Source: Planctomycetota bacterium (lineage in GTDB: Bacteria > Planctomycetota > Phycisphaerae > Sedimentisphaerales > Anaerobacaceae). Taken from it: DNA of 64,000 nt. The stretch spans positions 33,278 to 97,277 of the forward strand of contig VRUG01000010.1 of assembly GCA_019456255.1 (NCBI GenBank), in the 5' to 3' direction. Numbering within the stretch: position 1 is the first letter of the stretch; each line of letters begins with the position of its first letter. Shown here one piece after another: positions 19,113 through 29,066 of the stretch. The notes beneath the pieces are model-generated. The model was not told where the DNA came from. It searched no databases and worked only from the letters and a program-made list of their open reading frames with translations. A program made the position numbers and the translations under genes.

Positions 19113-20271
19113 ACAATCTCTCCGTCAAATCCTGCTTATCTGTCTGCCTGGCAATATTAACCAGCACGCCAACTGCCGCTGCGCTTAAAAGCATACTCGT
19201 TCCGCCTGCACTTACAAACGGCAACGGTATCCCTTTCGTCGGCAGCACCACTGTCACCACGCCGATATTTATCGCTGCCTGAATCCCTATTGACAAAACA
19301 ATACCAGCTGCTAACAGCTTACCAAATTTGTCCTCGCATCGCGAAACAACCATCATACCAAGCCAAACAAAACAAATAAACAAAACTATCACAGTGCACG
19401 TCCCAACAAATCCAAGCTCTTCACCAACTATCGCAAAAATAAAATCCGTCGTATCTTCGGGCAGGTGACCATACTTGCTTATCCCGCCGCCCAAACCCTT
19501 ACCCAAAAATCCGCCAGAACCTAATGCTACCAAGGACTGACTCGCCTGGTAAGATGACGAACCCGCCCAACTCTCAGGGTCCAAAAACGCCCTGATACGT
19601 TGAATACGGGTCGGTGACTTGAGTATCGCCGCCAAAAATGCCAAAAACGCAAATGGCATCGGAGTTAATATGTGCCAAAACTTCACGCCCCCTATCAAAA
19701 GCACTAAAAATGAAAGCAATGCCACAAAACCTGCCGTCCCAAAATCCTCGATTATTATCAGCCCAGCCACCAAGCCGACCAAGGCACATACCGGAGCAAA
19801 CCGCTTCCAGTACAACCTCAAAGTGTATTTGAATTTTACACAAAAGCCCGCCAAAAAAATTATCGTCACCCACTTCGCAAGCTCCGAAGGCTGAAAACTT
19901 ATCCGCGCAGGACCAACGGCAATACGTATCCAACGTCTCGCCCGATTTATCTCCGTACCAATACCAGGTATCAAAACCGCTATCAAAAGTAATACGCTGA
20001 AGATAAGCAGATAAACCACAGGCGATTTCCAAAAACTCTCACCGATTCTCAATCTCCGATAATCTATCAGCGACACAAAATATAAAATCAGCACCGCCAA
20101 CGGAAAAAATAATATCTGACGCAAGCCAGGATATTCATAAAACCTGTGAAACTCAATGTCTCTGCTGATATTGGCGCTGGCGGAAAAAACAAAAACCGTC
20201 CCCAATGACATCAAAACAACTACGACCATGACCAAAGACTCTGATGACAAGTTGTTTTTTACCGATTTCAA
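19105..20271 (-). CDS. ftsW: SEDS-family lipid II polymerase/flippase FtsW
   Basis: 388 residues with about ten membrane helices. Signature segments include SFQPSELAKW (the catalytic-Asp region lies nearby in SEDS proteins), the GGGISKYGHLPEDTTDFIFAIVGEELGF stretch quoted here only by its key end GEELGF, and LPFVSAGGTSML near the C-terminus. It polymerises septal peptidoglycan. FtsW is preferred over RodA because murG overlaps its 3' end. The start gives a short cytoplasmic tail before helix 1. Confidence 0.95.
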   Translation of the reverse strand: MKSVKNNLSSESLVMVVVVLMSLGTVFVFSASANISRDIEFHRFYEYPGLRQILFFPLAVLILYFVSLIDYRRLRIGESFWKSPVVYLLIFSVLLLIAVLIPGIGTEINRARRWIRIAVGPARISFQPSELAKWVTIIFLAGFCVKFKYTLRLYWKRFAPVCALVGLVAGLIIIEDFGTAGFVALLSFLVLLIGGVKFWHILTPMPFAFLAFLAAILKSPTRIQRIRAFLDPESWAGSSSYQASQSLVALGSGGFLGKGLGGGISKYGHLPEDTTDFIFAIVGEELGFVGTCTVIVLFICFVWLGMMVVSRCEDKFGKLLAAGIVLSIGIQAAINIGVVTVVLPTKGIPLPFVSAGGTSMLLSAAAVGVLVNIARQTDKQDLTERLYE

Positions 20272-20404
20272 TATAACTCACATAACATAATAGGAAATTA
20301 GAAAAATGATTATTGCTTTAAATGTATTTTCGGCTCATAACCGCAAATTTCAAGAGGAAATTAATAATGCTCAGTGCCCGCCCCCATGAGTGAAAAACTG
20401 CATA

Positions 20405-22273
20405 TCACTCAACCGTAACACTTTTGGCAAGATTTCGAGGCTTATCGACGTCATGACCACGCAAAACCGCCGCATGATAAGCCAACAGCTGAAGCGGAAC
20501 TACCGTCAGCATAGGCTGCAGCGCCTCTGGAGCATCAGGGACTGTTATCAAATGGTCGGCATACGGCTTTACTTTATCATCACCTTCGGTCGCTACAACT
20601 ATCGTCTTGCCCCCGCGGGCACGAACCTCTGAGATGTTACCCATTATTTTTTCATACTGCGGGCCTGCCGTTGCGATAAATACTACAGGCATTTCATCTG
20701 AAAGCAATGCTATAGGACCGTGCTTCATCTCAGCCGCCGGAAGACCCTCTGCGTGAATATAACTTATCTCTTTAAGCTTTAAAGCACCTTCCAATGCTAC
20801 TGGATAATTAAAACCGCGGCCTAAAAATAGCCAGTTCTCCTTGGTAATATTAGCTGAGGCTATTTCCTTGATATGCTCCGACTGTTGAAGGATACTAGAT
20901 ATCTTATCCGGTATTTTGGCAAATTCTGATATGTACATCTTCGCTTCGTCACTGCTTATCTGTTTGCGCCTGCCAAGCTCTATCGCAAGCATCGTCAAAA
21001 CCGCAACCTGACCCATAAACGCCTTCGTACTGGCAACACCTATCTCAGGACCAACATGAAGATAAATACCGCCATCTGTTTCACGGGCTATTGTAGAACC
21101 TACTACATTAACCAGACCAATAACCGTTGCGCCTTTTTCCTTGGCTTCGCCTATCGCCGCTATTGTATCAAGAGTCTCACCTGACTGGCTTATTGCTATT
21201 ACAAATGTTCCCTCATCGATAATCGGGTTGCGATACCGAAACTCACTGGCATATTCTACCTCCGTGGGTACACGAAGAAGCTTCTCAAACAAAAATTCAC
21301 CTATCAAACCAGCATGAAACGCTGTCCCGCAGGCTGTCAGTATAAGACGTTTCATTCCCGCCATATCATGCAGATATTTGTCCATACCACCAAGTTTGAT
21401 CTTGTCGTTTTGCTTATCAAGGCGGCCTCCCATACACATTGTCAACGCCTTGGGCTGCTCGAATATCTCTTTGAGCATCATACACTCAAAACCGTCAAGT
21501 TCTATCTCGGCAAGTGATATCTCTATTTCCTGCAAATCTTTAGTTACTTCAACATTATCAACTGTCTTCGTACTAAACTGTTCACTGCTAATTGTTACCA
21601 TCTCATTGTCAGATAGATAAATCGCCTGTTTCGTATGCTCCACTATCGCCGCTGCATCAGATGCTAATATATATTCGTTCTCACCAACTCCCAAAATCAA
21701 AGGACTTCCCTTCTTGGCGCCAATCAGAATATCAGGATAGTCCGCACAAAGAATCGCAAGACCATAAGTACCTTGCAATTCATGAAGCGCTCTTTGAACC
21801 GACCACTCAAATTTATTTTGCCCGTCTGTCTGCTTCTTCCATTTGCCGTCGTCACCTTCAGTGTAAAAATAACCAATCAAATTCGCTATGACCTCGGTAT
21901 CTGTATCTGTAGAAAATGTCACTCCCTTATCTCGAAGCCAGATTTTAAGTGTATCAAAGTTTTCAACAATGCCGTTATGAACAACCGCTATCTTACCTGT
22001 ATAGTCCAGATGAGGATGAGCATTCGTCGTATTAGGCTTACCATGAGTCGCCCACCGCGTATGGCCAATGCCAATCGTATCGCTCTTATTAGGCTCCTCT
22101 AATATCCCTTCTAAAACCTTTATCCTCCCGCCTTTCTTCGTGACATGTATCACCCCGTCTCTCAGCAACGCAACGCCCGCAGAATCATACCCCCGATATT
22201 CAAGACGCTTCAAACCTTCCAACAAAATAGGCTGAGCCGTTTTCTTACCTAAATAAGCCACTATTCCGCACAT
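20405..22273 (-). CDS. glmS: Glutamine-fructose-6-phosphate aminotransferase
   Basis: 622 residues. The mature protein begins with the nucleophile Cys2 (MCGIVAYLG), followed by the class II glutaminase domain (RWATHGKPN, HNGIVENF). Two SIS sugar-isomerase domains follow (ISQSGETLDT; GRGFNYPVALEGALKLKEISY), ending DKPRNLAKSVTVE. It makes glucosamine-6-phosphate for peptidoglycan, matching murG/ftsW downstream. I saw no glmS ribozyme in the 206 bases upstream. Confidence 0.98.
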   Translation of the reverse strand: MCGIVAYLGKKTAQPILLEGLKRLEYRGYDSAGVALLRDGVIHVTKKGGRIKVLEGILEEPNKSDTIGIGHTRWATHGKPNTTNAHPHLDYTGKIAVVHNGIVENFDTLKIWLRDKGVTFSTDTDTEVIANLIGYFYTEGDDGKWKKQTDGQNKFEWSVQRALHELQGTYGLAILCADYPDILIGAKKGSPLILGVGENEYILASDAAAIVEHTKQAIYLSDNEMVTISSEQFSTKTVDNVEVTKDLQEIEISLAEIELDGFECMMLKEIFEQPKALTMCMGGRLDKQNDKIKLGGMDKYLHDMAGMKRLILTACGTAFHAGLIGEFLFEKLLRVPTEVEYASEFRYRNPIIDEGTFVIAISQSGETLDTIAAIGEAKEKGATVIGLVNVVGSTIARETDGGIYLHVGPEIGVASTKAFMGQVAVLTMLAIELGRRKQISSDEAKMYISEFAKIPDKISSILQQSEHIKEIASANITKENWLFLGRGFNYPVALEGALKLKEISYIHAEGLPAAEMKHGPIALLSDEMPVVFIATAGPQYEKIMGNISEVRARGGKTIVVATEGDDKVKPYADHLITVPDAPEALQPMLTVVPLQLLAYHAAVLRGHDVDKPRNLAKSVTVE

Positions 22274-22479
22274 CTATTTTTCCTTGAATATTCACAATTC
22301 ATTGAAAAAGCTTCCTCGACAAAAAGCTCAAACAGCATAATGAAACAACAACAAATCTAACCGAAAACAAATTTCAGATGCATTATTATAGGGCAATCCA
22401 CCCAATTTGACAAATCAATTTCACCCAATTGCTAAATTCTTTATTGCATAGAACTTACAAAAATATTACCATTTAGCCC

Positions 22480-23103
22480 ATGATAGTTGTTATTGATTAT
22501 AAAGCGGGAAATCTTACCAGTGTCAAGCTGGCATTCGAGCATATCGGCCAAGATGTGGTTATAACCGATAAGCCCGAAATTATTGTCAAAGCCCAGCGGG
22601 TCGTTTTTCCAGGCGTTGGGGCTGCCAATTCGGCCATGGATAACCTGCGAAATCTCGGGATACGCGATGCTATCGTAGAAGTGGTCGAAAAAGGTGTCCC
22701 GTTTTTAGGTATTTGTATTGGGATGCAGCTTCTCTTTGATTACAGCGAAGAAAACAACGGTACCGACTGCCTTGGCATAATACCTGGCAACGTGAAAAAA
22801 TTTAAAACTGATGATCAATTTTGTAAGATCCCGCAGATGGGATGGAACGCTGTGAACTTCGCCAGGAAGCATCCGGTATTTGAATCCATTGAAGATAAGA
22901 GCGAATTCTATTTCGTGCACAGTTTTTATCCGAGCCCGGCAAAAAATGAAAACATCATAGGACAAACCGATTACGCTGATGTCACATTCGCCAGTGCCGC
23001 TGGACATGACAATATCATAGCAACACAATTTCACCCGGAAAAATCCGGCGATATAGGATTAAAGCTGCTTGAAAATTTCTGTAAATGGGGTGGCAAATGT
23101 TGA
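22480..23103 (+). CDS. hisH: Imidazole glycerol phosphate synthase, glutaminase subunit
   Basis: 207 residues, class I glutamine amidotransferase. The nucleophile Cys is in FLGICIGMQLLF, and the catalytic His/Glu are in TQFHPEKSGD. It feeds ammonia to HisF to make imidazole glycerol phosphate and AICAR in histidine synthesis. The stop overlaps the hisF start. The 206-base gap before it is shared with the divergent glmS gene; no clear binding site precedes the ATG. Confidence 0.96.
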   Translation: MIVVIDYKAGNLTSVKLAFEHIGQDVVITDKPEIIVKAQRVVFPGVGAANSAMDNLRNLGIRDAIVEVVEKGVPFLGICIGMQLLFDYSEENNGTDCLGIIPGNVKKFKTDDQFCKIPQMGWNAVNFARKHPVFESIEDKSEFYFVHSFYPSPAKNENIIGQTDYADVTFASAAGHDNIIATQFHPEKSGDIGLKLLENFCKWGGKC

Positions 23104-23876
23104 CAAAAAGGATCATCCCGTGCCTCGACGTGCATGATAAAAAAGTTACCAAGGGCGTTCAGTTTCAAAACAACGTTGTACTTGGCGACCCCGTCGAGAT
23201 GGCGGTTCGTTACAGCGACGGCGGATGCGATGAATTGGTATTTTATGACATCACCGCTTCGGCTCATAACCGCCCCATCGACATAGAGATGGTCAAAGAT
23301 GTCGCAAAGGCTGTCCATATCCCATTTGCCGTTGGCGGCGGAATAAAGGGGCTCGAAGATATGAGAGCCGTTCTATTAGCAGGAGCAGAAAAAGTATCCG
23401 TTAATTCACTCGCTGTAAAAGAGCCCAATATCATTGCACAGGGAGCCAAGGAATTCGGTTCGCAATGTATAGTACTTGGGATAGATCCGGTCAAAACCCA
23501 GGACATTGAAAAATTTCCAAGCGGCTACGAAATTACCACCAGAGGGTTTAGACAAAGAACAGGAATCGATTGTCTCCAATGGGTCAAAAAGGCCGCAGAC
23601 CTTGGTGTCGGCGAGATCGTTGTAAACAGTGTCGATGCTGACGGCATGCGGACAGGCTATAACATAGAACTGACGAAAATGGTCGCAGAAAACGTTTCGA
23701 TACCAGTAGTCGCCTCCGGAGGCGCAGGGGTGCCTGCGCATTTAACCGAGGTATTCAAGGTCGCACATGCCGATGCCGCGATTATCGCAAGCATGATACA
23801 CACCGAAGAATATTCTATCAGGCAGATAAAAGACGAACTTATCCGCGACGGAATACCCATAAGACAAAAATGGTAA
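23097..23876 (+). CDS. hisF: Imidazole glycerol phosphate synthase, cyclase subunit
   Basis: 259-residue TIM barrel from ATG 23097, which gives the usual MLTKRIIPCLDV start and a 7-base overlap with hisH; an upstream ATG at 23085 would add four residues. Signatures: DVHDKKVTKGVQF with the first catalytic Asp, VGGGIKGLEDMRAVL, and VVASGGAGVPAHL. The second catalytic Asp is in VNSVDADGMRTGYN. It forms the imidazole ring with HisH. No other his genes are in the window. Confidence 0.97.
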   Translation: MLTKRIIPCLDVHDKKVTKGVQFQNNVVLGDPVEMAVRYSDGGCDELVFYDITASAHNRPIDIEMVKDVAKAVHIPFAVGGGIKGLEDMRAVLLAGAEKVSVNSLAVKEPNIIAQGAKEFGSQCIVLGIDPVKTQDIEKFPSGYEITTRGFRQRTGIDCLQWVKKAADLGVGEIVVNSVDADGMRTGYNIELTKMVAENVSIPVVASGGAGVPAHLTEVFKVAHADAAIIASMIHTEEYSIRQIKDELIRDGIPIRQKW

Positions 23877-23997
23877 TCTTATAACACACTTCGCAAACTC
23901 ACCACAAACGTCTTTCTTCGATTTTTGAATTTTAATATTTATCTTCCACTCTGTGTACTCTGTGGCTAAAATTCTTTTCCGCAATACGAATTAGATT

Positions 23998-24032
23998 TTT
24001 TCAAAACTAAACCTGTGGCCGCTGGCGTCGAT
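23998..24032 (-). repeat. Second copy of the clpB 3' end (direct repeat)
   Basis: 35 bases that match 26192-26226 with one mismatch, in the same orientation. Read on the minus strand it encodes the last residues of Clp[14 protein letters not shown], and a stop codon follows just outside the repeat. The two copies are 2,194 bases apart and bracket the BP74/LamG gene. Confidence 0.85.
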
Positions 24033-24338
24033 GGAAACGCCGACGCTGTATTCCTGGCATCAATAACGCACTTCGCAAACTGCGCCACCGGGCATGCCCA
24101 GGGCACTTGCCGCAACGGTTTCTTTGAAACCGACCTTACCTCTGCTATTCGCAGAGACAAGGATTTTGCATTCAACCACGGGTAAATCCGTGGTTTCCTG
24201 TAAGGAAGAATGAAGCAATACCTAAAAGATAAAGCCATACCAGTAAATCTATAGACCCCCCATCAGAGCCCAAGCGATAGCGCAGGGTGCCTCCCCATTT
24301 GTCATTCCTAACTTGATTAGGAATCCATAAATATTTAG

Positions 24339-24366
24339 CCCCCAAGTTTACCTTGGGGGTTGTTTT
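24339..24366 (+). terminator. Terminator-like hairpin CCCCCAAG/CTTGGGGG
   Basis: A perfect 8-base-pair stem with a 5-base loop, followed by TTGTTTT. It lies about 460 bases beyond hisF, so it may be a dispersed hairpin repeat rather than the hisF terminator; related text (ATTTATCTTGGGGGT) occurs near 60914-60928. Confidence 0.5.
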
Positions 24367-24431
24367 CATGTCTCTCCCGTCATCTTGCCTGTCCTACGTA
24401 GCTTTACGCGAAGGAGGGGCATAACCGCCGC

Positions 24432-24461
24432 AAAAGAGTCACTCAAAAAGTGACTTTTTTT
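24432..24461 (+). terminator. Rho-independent terminator-like hairpin
   Basis: AGTCACT pairs perfectly with AGTGACT across a 5-base loop; flanking A and T runs extend the stem and give a T-tail, so it could work on both strands. It insulates the LamG gene from upstream reading. Confidence 0.6.
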
Positions 24462-24533
24462 GATGTTTTTTGTAACCCCAGTAACACTAATAAGTTAAAC
24501 ACCTGTTTGTGGTAAAAAAATATCTCTTTTTTC

Positions 24534-24562
24534 TTGACCTTTTGCCATATTTTTGGTATTCT
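24534..24562 (+). promoter_or_regulatory. Candidate sigma-70 promoter for the BP74/LamG gene
   Basis: TTGACC, 17-base spacer, TATTCT, 48 bases before the ATG; a GGAGG binding site follows at about 24600. Confidence 0.5.
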
Positions 24563-24609
24563 TCTAATATAGGATATAGTGAGGGGGCAACTCGTAAACG
24601 GAGGTCAAA

Positions 24610-26175
24610 ATGAGAAAGTTATTTTTTATCTCAGTTTTTTTTGCCTGGCTTCTCATCTGTCCCTTTGTCTCACCGGCCCAAGCTGAGACAGTCTATTTCC
24701 TTGTGGCCGAAATATCTCCTTTTTACAACGACTCTTATGTGCTGCCTCTAAGTAATACCGCAGATATCGCGCACGCAAGGGACCTGATCGGATATGGAAC
24801 TAGCGCAGGCAATGCCATCGTTGTTGCCACGACCGAATATTCAAACCCCGATGGCCTGAACCGTAACTACGTCCTACCGATGCTGCCTGCATGGTCATGG
24901 CGTATACAGAATTTTCTTGGTTTTGCAGACTTTACAATAGAAATTCTGGACGGCACGCCTACAGACGTTGAAAATAGTCTTATGGGCACCATTGGTTTCT
25001 GGTCATATACCGTTGTGGCAGAGTTGGGAACGGACCTCGAGCCATGGAATTGCAATTTGAGTGCAGAGGGGATTATCGATTTTGATGACTTGAACATGCT
25101 CGTCGGACAATGGCAGCAAAATCTACTATGGGGACCCGATATTGATGGCAGCAATAAGGTAGGCCTTGGAGACTTTAACATAATCGCGAATCATTGGACG
25201 GATTGTCTCGGTATTCCTTCATGGGCAAGCTACCCAAAGCCAACCGACACAGCCACCGGTGCAGGACTACACATTCTCCTTAAATGGGCAGCTGCACCGG
25301 ATGCGGTATCTCATGACCTGTTTTTCGGGACCGATGAGGCTGAGGTGACTGATGCTGATACCAACGACGCGAATGTCTATATGGGCAACTATACTTTGTC
25401 TCAGTGGGATACAGACATCTATGATTCAAATGGACTTGAATATGTAGCGAGTTATTACTGGCGAGTTGATGAGAGAACACCCTGCGAGATAGCCAAGGGC
25501 GACACCTGGAGTTTTACCACGATGCCAGAGCCGAGCGCTGCCCCAGTTGCATGGTGGAAATTCGACGAGGGTAATGATGTCAATGTGATCGATTCTGCCG
25601 GTAACAACGACGGAATTTTGCGGGGCGGTACGACGTGGGTTACCGGAAAAGTTGGGCCGAATGCCTTGCAATTCGATGGCAGTAACGACTGGGTCCAGAT
25701 TCCAGATGATGACACCCTTGACATTGTAGGGCAGATGACCATCAGTGCATGGATCAAATGTAACGATACCGGTTTTACTCCAATTGTAGCCAAGCAGCCT
25801 GGGTGCTCATCTGATTTTTACCCCGGCAATTACCAACTCTATATTGTTCTCGATAAACTGAAGTTTGCTCACGAAACAGATTCGTGCTCTGACTATATAG
25901 CTTACGAATCGTCATCATCTGTTCCCGAGAATGTCTGGCTGCACGTTGCGGTCACCATTGTACAGGGTGGCGATGTGAATTTTTACATAAACGGTGCCGG
26001 TGCCGGCTCGCAGCCGCAAAGTGGGGTGTTTGGCATTGTGAACGATGAGCCGGTCCGAATTGGGAGATTCGGATGGTCCGACTTTCTTGGAACCATCGAC
26101 GATGTACAATTATATAATAAGGCTTTAAACGCAACTGAAATTCTACAGATTTACGATAATGGCATAAGTCCGTAG
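24610..26175 (+). CDS. Secreted BP74-like/dockerin-like/LamG-like protein
   Basis: 521 residues. A signal peptide is clear (cleavage after AQA, residue 25). Residues 27-140 resemble the BP74-type domain: a WSW motif, then FADFTIEILDGTP and GFWSY. Residues 148-200 hold two dockerin-like calcium-loop repeats, the first degenerate (IIDFDDLNMLVGQW) and the second clearer (DIDGSNKVGLGDF). Residues 205-305 look like a beta-sandwich linker, and residues 315-515 form a LamG/concanavalin-like domain (WWKFDEGN, LHVAVTI, GTIDDVQLYNKAL). It is likely an extracellular carbohydrate-binding protein; no catalytic domain is seen. This architecture is typical of Phycisphaerae. Confidence 0.88.
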   Translation: MRKLFFISVFFAWLLICPFVSPAQAETVYFLVAEISPFYNDSYVLPLSNTADIAHARDLIGYGTSAGNAIVVATTEYSNPDGLNRNYVLPMLPAWSWRIQNFLGFADFTIEILDGTPTDVENSLMGTIGFWSYTVVAELGTDLEPWNCNLSAEGIIDFDDLNMLVGQWQQNLLWGPDIDGSNKVGLGDFNIIANHWTDCLGIPSWASYPKPTDTATGAGLHILLKWAAAPDAVSHDLFFGTDEAEVTDADTNDANVYMGNYTLSQWDTDIYDSNGLEYVASYYWRVDERTPCEIAKGDTWSFTTMPEPSAAPVAWWKFDEGNDVNVIDSAGNNDGILRGGTTWVTGKVGPNALQFDGSNDWVQIPDDDTLDIVGQMTISAWIKCNDTGFTPIVAKQPGCSSDFYPGNYQLYIVLDKLKFAHETDSCSDYIAYESSSSVPENVWLHVAVTIVQGGDVNFYINGAGAGSQPQSGVFGIVNDEPVRIGRFGWSDFLGTIDDVQLYNKALNATEILQIYDNGISP

Positions 26176-26184
26176 AAATTTTAA

Positions 26185-28764
26185 CTATATCTTTTCAAAA
26201 CTAAATCTGTGGCCGCTGGCGTCGATTTTTATCTTGTCGCCCTCGGCGAAGTCACCAGCTAAAAGCTTAGCTGCCAATGGATTTTCAAGCCGCTGCTGAA
26301 TAGTCCTCTTGATAGGCCTGGCACCAAACGCAACGTCATAACCCTCATCCATTATCTGATCCTTGGCATCACCGCTGATATCAACAGTGATCTTGCGACC
26401 AGCCAGCCGCTCAGCCAACTCTTCCAACTGCATCTCAACAATTTTCTTCAGGTCCTCTTTACCAAGCATATGAAAAACTATCACCTCATCGATTCGATTC
26501 AAAAATTCAGGCTTAAAATACTGCTTCAAAACATCCTTAACATGAGCCTCTATCTCCCAGTCGGCGCCGTCCTCTTCGGTCAGCTCCTGAATATGATAGC
26601 TGGCAAGATTACTCGTCATAATAATTACCGCATTTTTAAAATCTACCGTCCGCCCCTGACCATCCGTAAGCCGCCCGTCGTCAAAAACCTGAAGCAAAAC
26701 ATTAAACACATCGATATGCGCCTTTTCTATCTCATCCAGAAGAATCACCGAATAGGGTTTTCGCCTAACCGCCTCGGTTAACCTGCCCCCCTCTTCATAC
26801 CCGACATATCCCGGCGGTGAACCTATAAGCCTCGCAACCGAATGCTGCTCCATAAACTCACTCATATCAATACGCACCATCGCGTTCGGGTCATTAAAAA
26901 GAAAGTCCGCCAACGCCTTGGACAATTCTGTCTTGCCCACACCGGTAGGCCCAAGGAACAAAAACGAACCTATAGGACGATTCGAATCGCCAAGACCAGC
27001 TCGGCTCCTCCGAACAGCGTTACACAATGCAGCAACGCCCTCACTCTGACCAACCACGCGACTGCTAAGCTCTGCCTCCATATTTATCAAACGCTCACGC
27101 TCACCGCTCAATAACTTCGCAACCGGTATCCCCGACCACTTTGAAACAACCTCCGCGATATGCTCCTCGCCGACCTCATTGCGAATAATAGATTTGTCGG
27201 ACTTTGACAACTGACCCTCTTTTTCATCCAGCTCCTTTTTAAACTCCGCTATCGTCCCGTACTTCAACCTCGCTGCCTCCTCTAATTCACCATTACGCTG
27301 AGCGTTCTCGAACTGGTTCTGCGCATCCTCTATATTCTTTTTCAATTCTTTTATCTTATCAAGCTCACCCTTTTCACTCTCCCATCGCCCAGTCAACGCC
27401 GTGTCACGTTCTTTAAGTTCTGCTAATTGCTTTTCAGTATTTTTCAATCGCTCCTTACTCGCGTTATCAGTCTCTTTCTTCAAGGCCTCCCGCTCGATCT
27501 CAAGCTGAACGATCTTCCTGCGAATATCGTCAAGCTCTGCCGGCAGCGAATCATTCTCAATACGAAGCTTACTCGCCGCCTCATCCATCAAATCTATCGC
27601 CTTGTCCGGCAGCCATCTATCTGATATATACCGATTCGAAAGTGTCGCCGCCGCCACCAAAGCACCATCGGTTATCCGCACACCATGATGCGTATCATAA
27701 CGGTCCTTCAAGCCGCGAAGTATCGCAATCGTTTCCTCGACACTCGGCGGGTCAACCATTATAGGCTGAAAACGCCTCTCCAAAGCTGCGTCCTTCTCAA
27801 CATATTTCCGATACTCATCTATCGTCGTCGCCCCGATACACCTAAGCTCACCCCTCGCAAGTGAAGGCTTCAATAAATTACCCGCGTCAACCGCACCTTC
27901 GGCCTTACCGGCACCGACAATCGTATGCAATTCATCTATGAAAAGAATTATCTCACCTGCGGCGGCTATCACCTCTTTCAATACCGCCTTGAAACGGTCC
28001 TCGAACTCACCTCTAAATTTCGTACCAGCTACCAAGGACCCCATATCCAACGCGATTATCCTCTTATTCATCAAACATGTCGGCACATCACCAGCTACTA
28101 TCCGCTGCGCAAGACCTTCAGCTATCGCTGTCTTACCAACTCCAGGCTCACCTATCAAAACTGGATTGTTCTTCGTCCGACGATTCAATACCTGCATGCA
28201 CCGGCGAATCTCATCATCACGACCAATTACCGGGTCAAGCTTACCCCGCCTCGCCATCTCCAATAGATCAATTCCGTATCGCTCCAACGCTTTATATTTC
28301 GCCTCAGGATTCGCGTCCGTTATCTTCTCGCCGCCGCGAATGTCCTTCAATGCCTGCTCGATCTTCTCCGATGTCACCGAGTTAACGTCAAAAACCTGTT
28401 TCGCGTCACTGCCGACCGACGCAAGTGACATAAACAAATGCTCAACACTTAGATACTCATCGCCCATCGCGTCCGCCTTGTTCTGAGCGTCCAGCACTAT
28501 CTGATTCAATGCAGGTTCAGGCAGCAGCTGCTCTTCGCTTTGCCCCTGCGCAAGCCTGCCGATTTCACTCTCGGTCATACTCCGTATCTGCCCTATGTCA
28601 GCCCCTATCTTCTTCAACGCCATTACAGCGACGCCATCTTCGTCACTCAATATCGCGTCTAACAAATGAAGCGGTGACAATACCATATTAGACTTCGACA
28701 TCGCTATCTGCTGAGCTGTCGCCAACGCCTCCTGAGCCCTCAACGTAAATTTATCAAACTTCAT
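26185..28764 (-). CDS. clpB: ATP-dependent disaggregase ClpB
   Basis: 859 residues, usual ClpB length. Clp_N repeats occupy about residues 1-145, the first AAA+ domain has Walker A GEPGVGKT (205-212), the coiled-coil M-domain (about 410-530) is full length and distinguishes it from ClpA/C, and the second AAA+ domain has [14 protein letters not shown] and ends [13 protein letters not shown]. It works with DnaK to rescue aggregated proteins in the cytoplasm. A palindrome about 130 bases upstream may be a heat-shock control site. The last 35 coding bases recur at 23998-24032. Confidence 0.98.
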   Translation of the reverse strand: MKFDKFTLRAQEALATAQQIAMSKSNMVLSPLHLLDAILSDEDGVAVMALKKIGADIGQIRSMTESEIGRLAQGQSEEQLLPEPALNQIVLDAQNKADAMGDEYLSVEHLFMSLASVGSDAKQVFDVNSVTSEKIEQALKDIRGGEKITDANPEAKYKALERYGIDLLEMARRGKLDPVIGRDDEIRRCMQVLNRRTKNNPVLIGEPGVGKTAIAEGLAQRIVAGDVPTCLMNKRIIALDMGSLVAGTKFRGEFEDRFKAVLKEVIAAAGEIILFIDELHTIVGAGKAEGAVDAGNLLKPSLARGELRCIGATTIDEYRKYVEKDAALERRFQPIMVDPPSVEETIAILRGLKDRYDTHHGVRITDGALVAAATLSNRYISDRWLPDKAIDLMDEAASKLRIENDSLPAELDDIRRKIVQLEIEREALKKETDNASKERLKNTEKQLAELKERDTALTGRWESEKGELDKIKELKKNIEDAQNQFENAQRNGELEEAARLKYGTIAEFKKELDEKEGQLSKSDKSIIRNEVGEEHIAEVVSKWSGIPVAKLLSGERERLINMEAELSSRVVGQSEGVAALCNAVRRSRAGLGDSNRPIGSFLFLGPTGVGKTELSKALADFLFNDPNAMVRIDMSEFMEQHSVARLIGSPPGYVGYEEGGRLTEAVRRKPYSVILLDEIEKAHIDVFNVLLQVFDDGRLTDGQGRTVDFKNAVIIMTSNLASYHIQELTEEDGADWEIEAHVKDVLKQYFKPEFLNRIDEVIVFHMLGKEDLKKIVEMQLEELAERLAGRKITVDISGDAKDQIMDEGYDVAFGARPIKRTIQQRLENPLAAKLLAGDFAEGDKIKIDASGHRFSFEKI
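26192..26226 (-). repeat. clpB 3'-end copy inside the gene (direct repeat)
   Basis: The intact partner of the repeat at 23998-24032, 34 of 35 bases identical. It overlaps the last codons of clpB, the position where site-specific integration often leaves a duplicated target. Confidence 0.85.
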
Positions 28765-29066
28765 TTCATTGACCCTTAATCGAATTTATACACTTCCATA
28801 TATAAGTACGCAAAATTCGTGCCCAAAGCACGTAAAATTATAAAACCCTTTACCACAACAACTTACAAAACCCCAGCCACCTGCCTGTCATGCCATTTTG
28901 GCAGTTTTTCACGGCACTAATCTGCCCGCCAAACAACCAGCACCAAAACACCGCATTTTACCACGGAGATAAATGCACCGAATCACCTTTTCAATTTAAG
29001 ATTTACTAATCAAGGACATTGCGTGTATAATCATATCGAACTTATTTTTATTTGAAGGAACGTCGC
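28765..29066. other. Divergent intergenic region clpB / lipoprotein
   Basis: About 300 bases without a gene between two divergent genes. A perfect palindrome TGCCA-TTT-TGGCA lies at 28891-28903. Nothing else can be named. Confidence 0.5.
28891..28903. promoter_or_regulatory. Palindrome TGCCATTTTGGCA upstream of clpB
   Basis: A perfect 5-base inverted repeat with a 3-base centre, about 130 bases upstream of the clpB start and about 165 before the divergent lipoprotein. Its location suggests an operator for heat-shock control; it is not the CIRCE element. Confidence 0.35.

Larger units (their letters stand above)
23877..24609. other. 733-base non-coding region with clpB 3'-end copy and hairpins
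   Basis: No convincing gene. It holds a 35-base copy of the end of clpB (23998-24032). On the minus strand, upstream of that copy and in the same frame, a stretch of about 37 codons ends in a TGA near 24065 and may be a decayed coding fragment I cannot name. The region also has Ctgtg-type degenerate text (near 23945), a CCCCATCAGAGCC motif (24257-24269) also found at 40737-40749, two hairpins, and a promoter before the LamG gene. Confidence 0.6.

Noticed and set aside
22274..22479. glmS ribozyme or other riboswitch upstream of glmS
   Set aside because: No glmS ribozyme core or other known riboswitch could be recognised in the leader.
23966..24238. 90-residue minus-strand ORF
   Set aside because: Runs in a different frame from the clpB 3' copy it overlaps and has no binding site or domain.
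27938..28486. 182-residue plus-strand ORF
   Set aside because: Opposite clpB; Ser/Thr-rich shadow.
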